A stretch of DNA of 64,000 nt from Mesotaenium endlicherianum (Eukaryota; Streptophyta; Zygnematophyceae; Zygnematales; Mesotaeniaceae). Both the position numbers and the translations under genes were made by a program. Below are positions 63,752 through 64,000 of the stretch, piece after piece. The DNA is taken from the NCBI GenBank assembly GCA_009602735.1, contig WELA01002258.1:871140-935139 (forward strand), in the 5' to 3' direction. The notes under the pieces are model-generated. The model searched no databases. It had not been told where the DNA came from and was given only the letters and a program-made list of their open reading frames with translations. Numbering within the stretch: the stretch's first letter is position 1; every line of letters starts with the position of its first letter.

Positions 63752-64000
63752 GTCCTGCGTTCCCTAGCGCCGCCCAGCGCCGCCCGACACCTTCAGCATG
63801 CGTCAGAGCCTAGCGCTGGGTCGCTGCTGACGGGTGCTACAGCCTCGCAGGATGGCGCTCCCTACTTGGGGTCTAGGGGTCTAGAGGTCCAGCATGTTGC
63901 ACTACAAGGTAGCAAACAGGGCGCTTGAGCACAGCATTAGCTGTCTGCAAATTGGTCAGAGCAGGCATGTAGGGACGGAGATAACGGGTGTTGCGGCAGC

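Noticed and set aside
1-64000. CRISPR arrays, bacterial operons, rRNA or tRNA genes
   Set aside because: No direct repeats with spacers, no ribosome-binding-site-led gene strings and no recognisable rRNA or tRNA sequence were found. The gene structure is eukaryotic throughout.

Overview
The window looks like nuclear DNA of a multicellular-type streptophyte (green plant lineage), most probably a charophyte alga such as Chara. The reasons are a plant-type malectin-like receptor kinase with many GT-AG introns, chromodomain Ty3/gypsy retrotransposons primed by initiator tRNA-Met, hAT and piggyBac relics, and a retroelement carrying a cytosine-5 DNA methyltransferase. The species is inference; nothing in the sequence names it.

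Layout. 1-8650 is gene-poor: a repeat that recurs inverted near 25.4-25.9 kb, a decayed BED/DUF659 hAT-type transposase (minus), minisatellites, a diverged ~495-bp tandem duplication and one unrecognised reading frame. 8651-24447 (minus) is one large host gene of about 34 exons: a signal peptide, five tandem malectin-like domains each encoded by the same five-exon phase 1-1 cassette, a transmembrane helix and a complete RD-type kinase. It is disturbed by a 231-bp gap flanked by a ~900-bp near-identical repeat, probably an unmerged contig overlap, and by single Ns that mark local assembly errors.

26392-31804 is a retroelement with gag, an aspartic protease and a DNMT3/DRM-like cytosine methyltransferase in the place where reverse transcriptase and integrase would lie. 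It is bounded by 236-bp direct repeats. 32525-36784 holds two wrecked chromoviruses, a fossil of family A and a rearranged 3' part of family B, followed by a ~190-bp satellite array. From 38.9 to 49.8 kb lies a decayed piggyBac-type transposase gene, cut in its acidic tract by a family A chromovirus (39825-47932, target duplication GAGGA). That element carries gag, pol with a chromodomain, and a third ORF downstream of pol. A nearly complete family B chromovirus (50258-56937, 503-bp LTRs, target duplication CATAT) follows. Families A and B both show a textbook -1 ribosomal frameshift signal between gag and pol: slippery heptamer, short spacer, perfect hairpin containing the gag stop codon.

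56.9 kb to the end is sparse. It has a small four-exon gene for a secreted cysteine-rich protein (58720-59458), some unrecognised frames, and the probable first exon of another minus-strand gene near 63.7 kb.

The host genes do not form an operon. The main biological thread is repeated, nested retroelement activity in a methylating plant genome, including an element that itself encodes a DNA methyltransferase.
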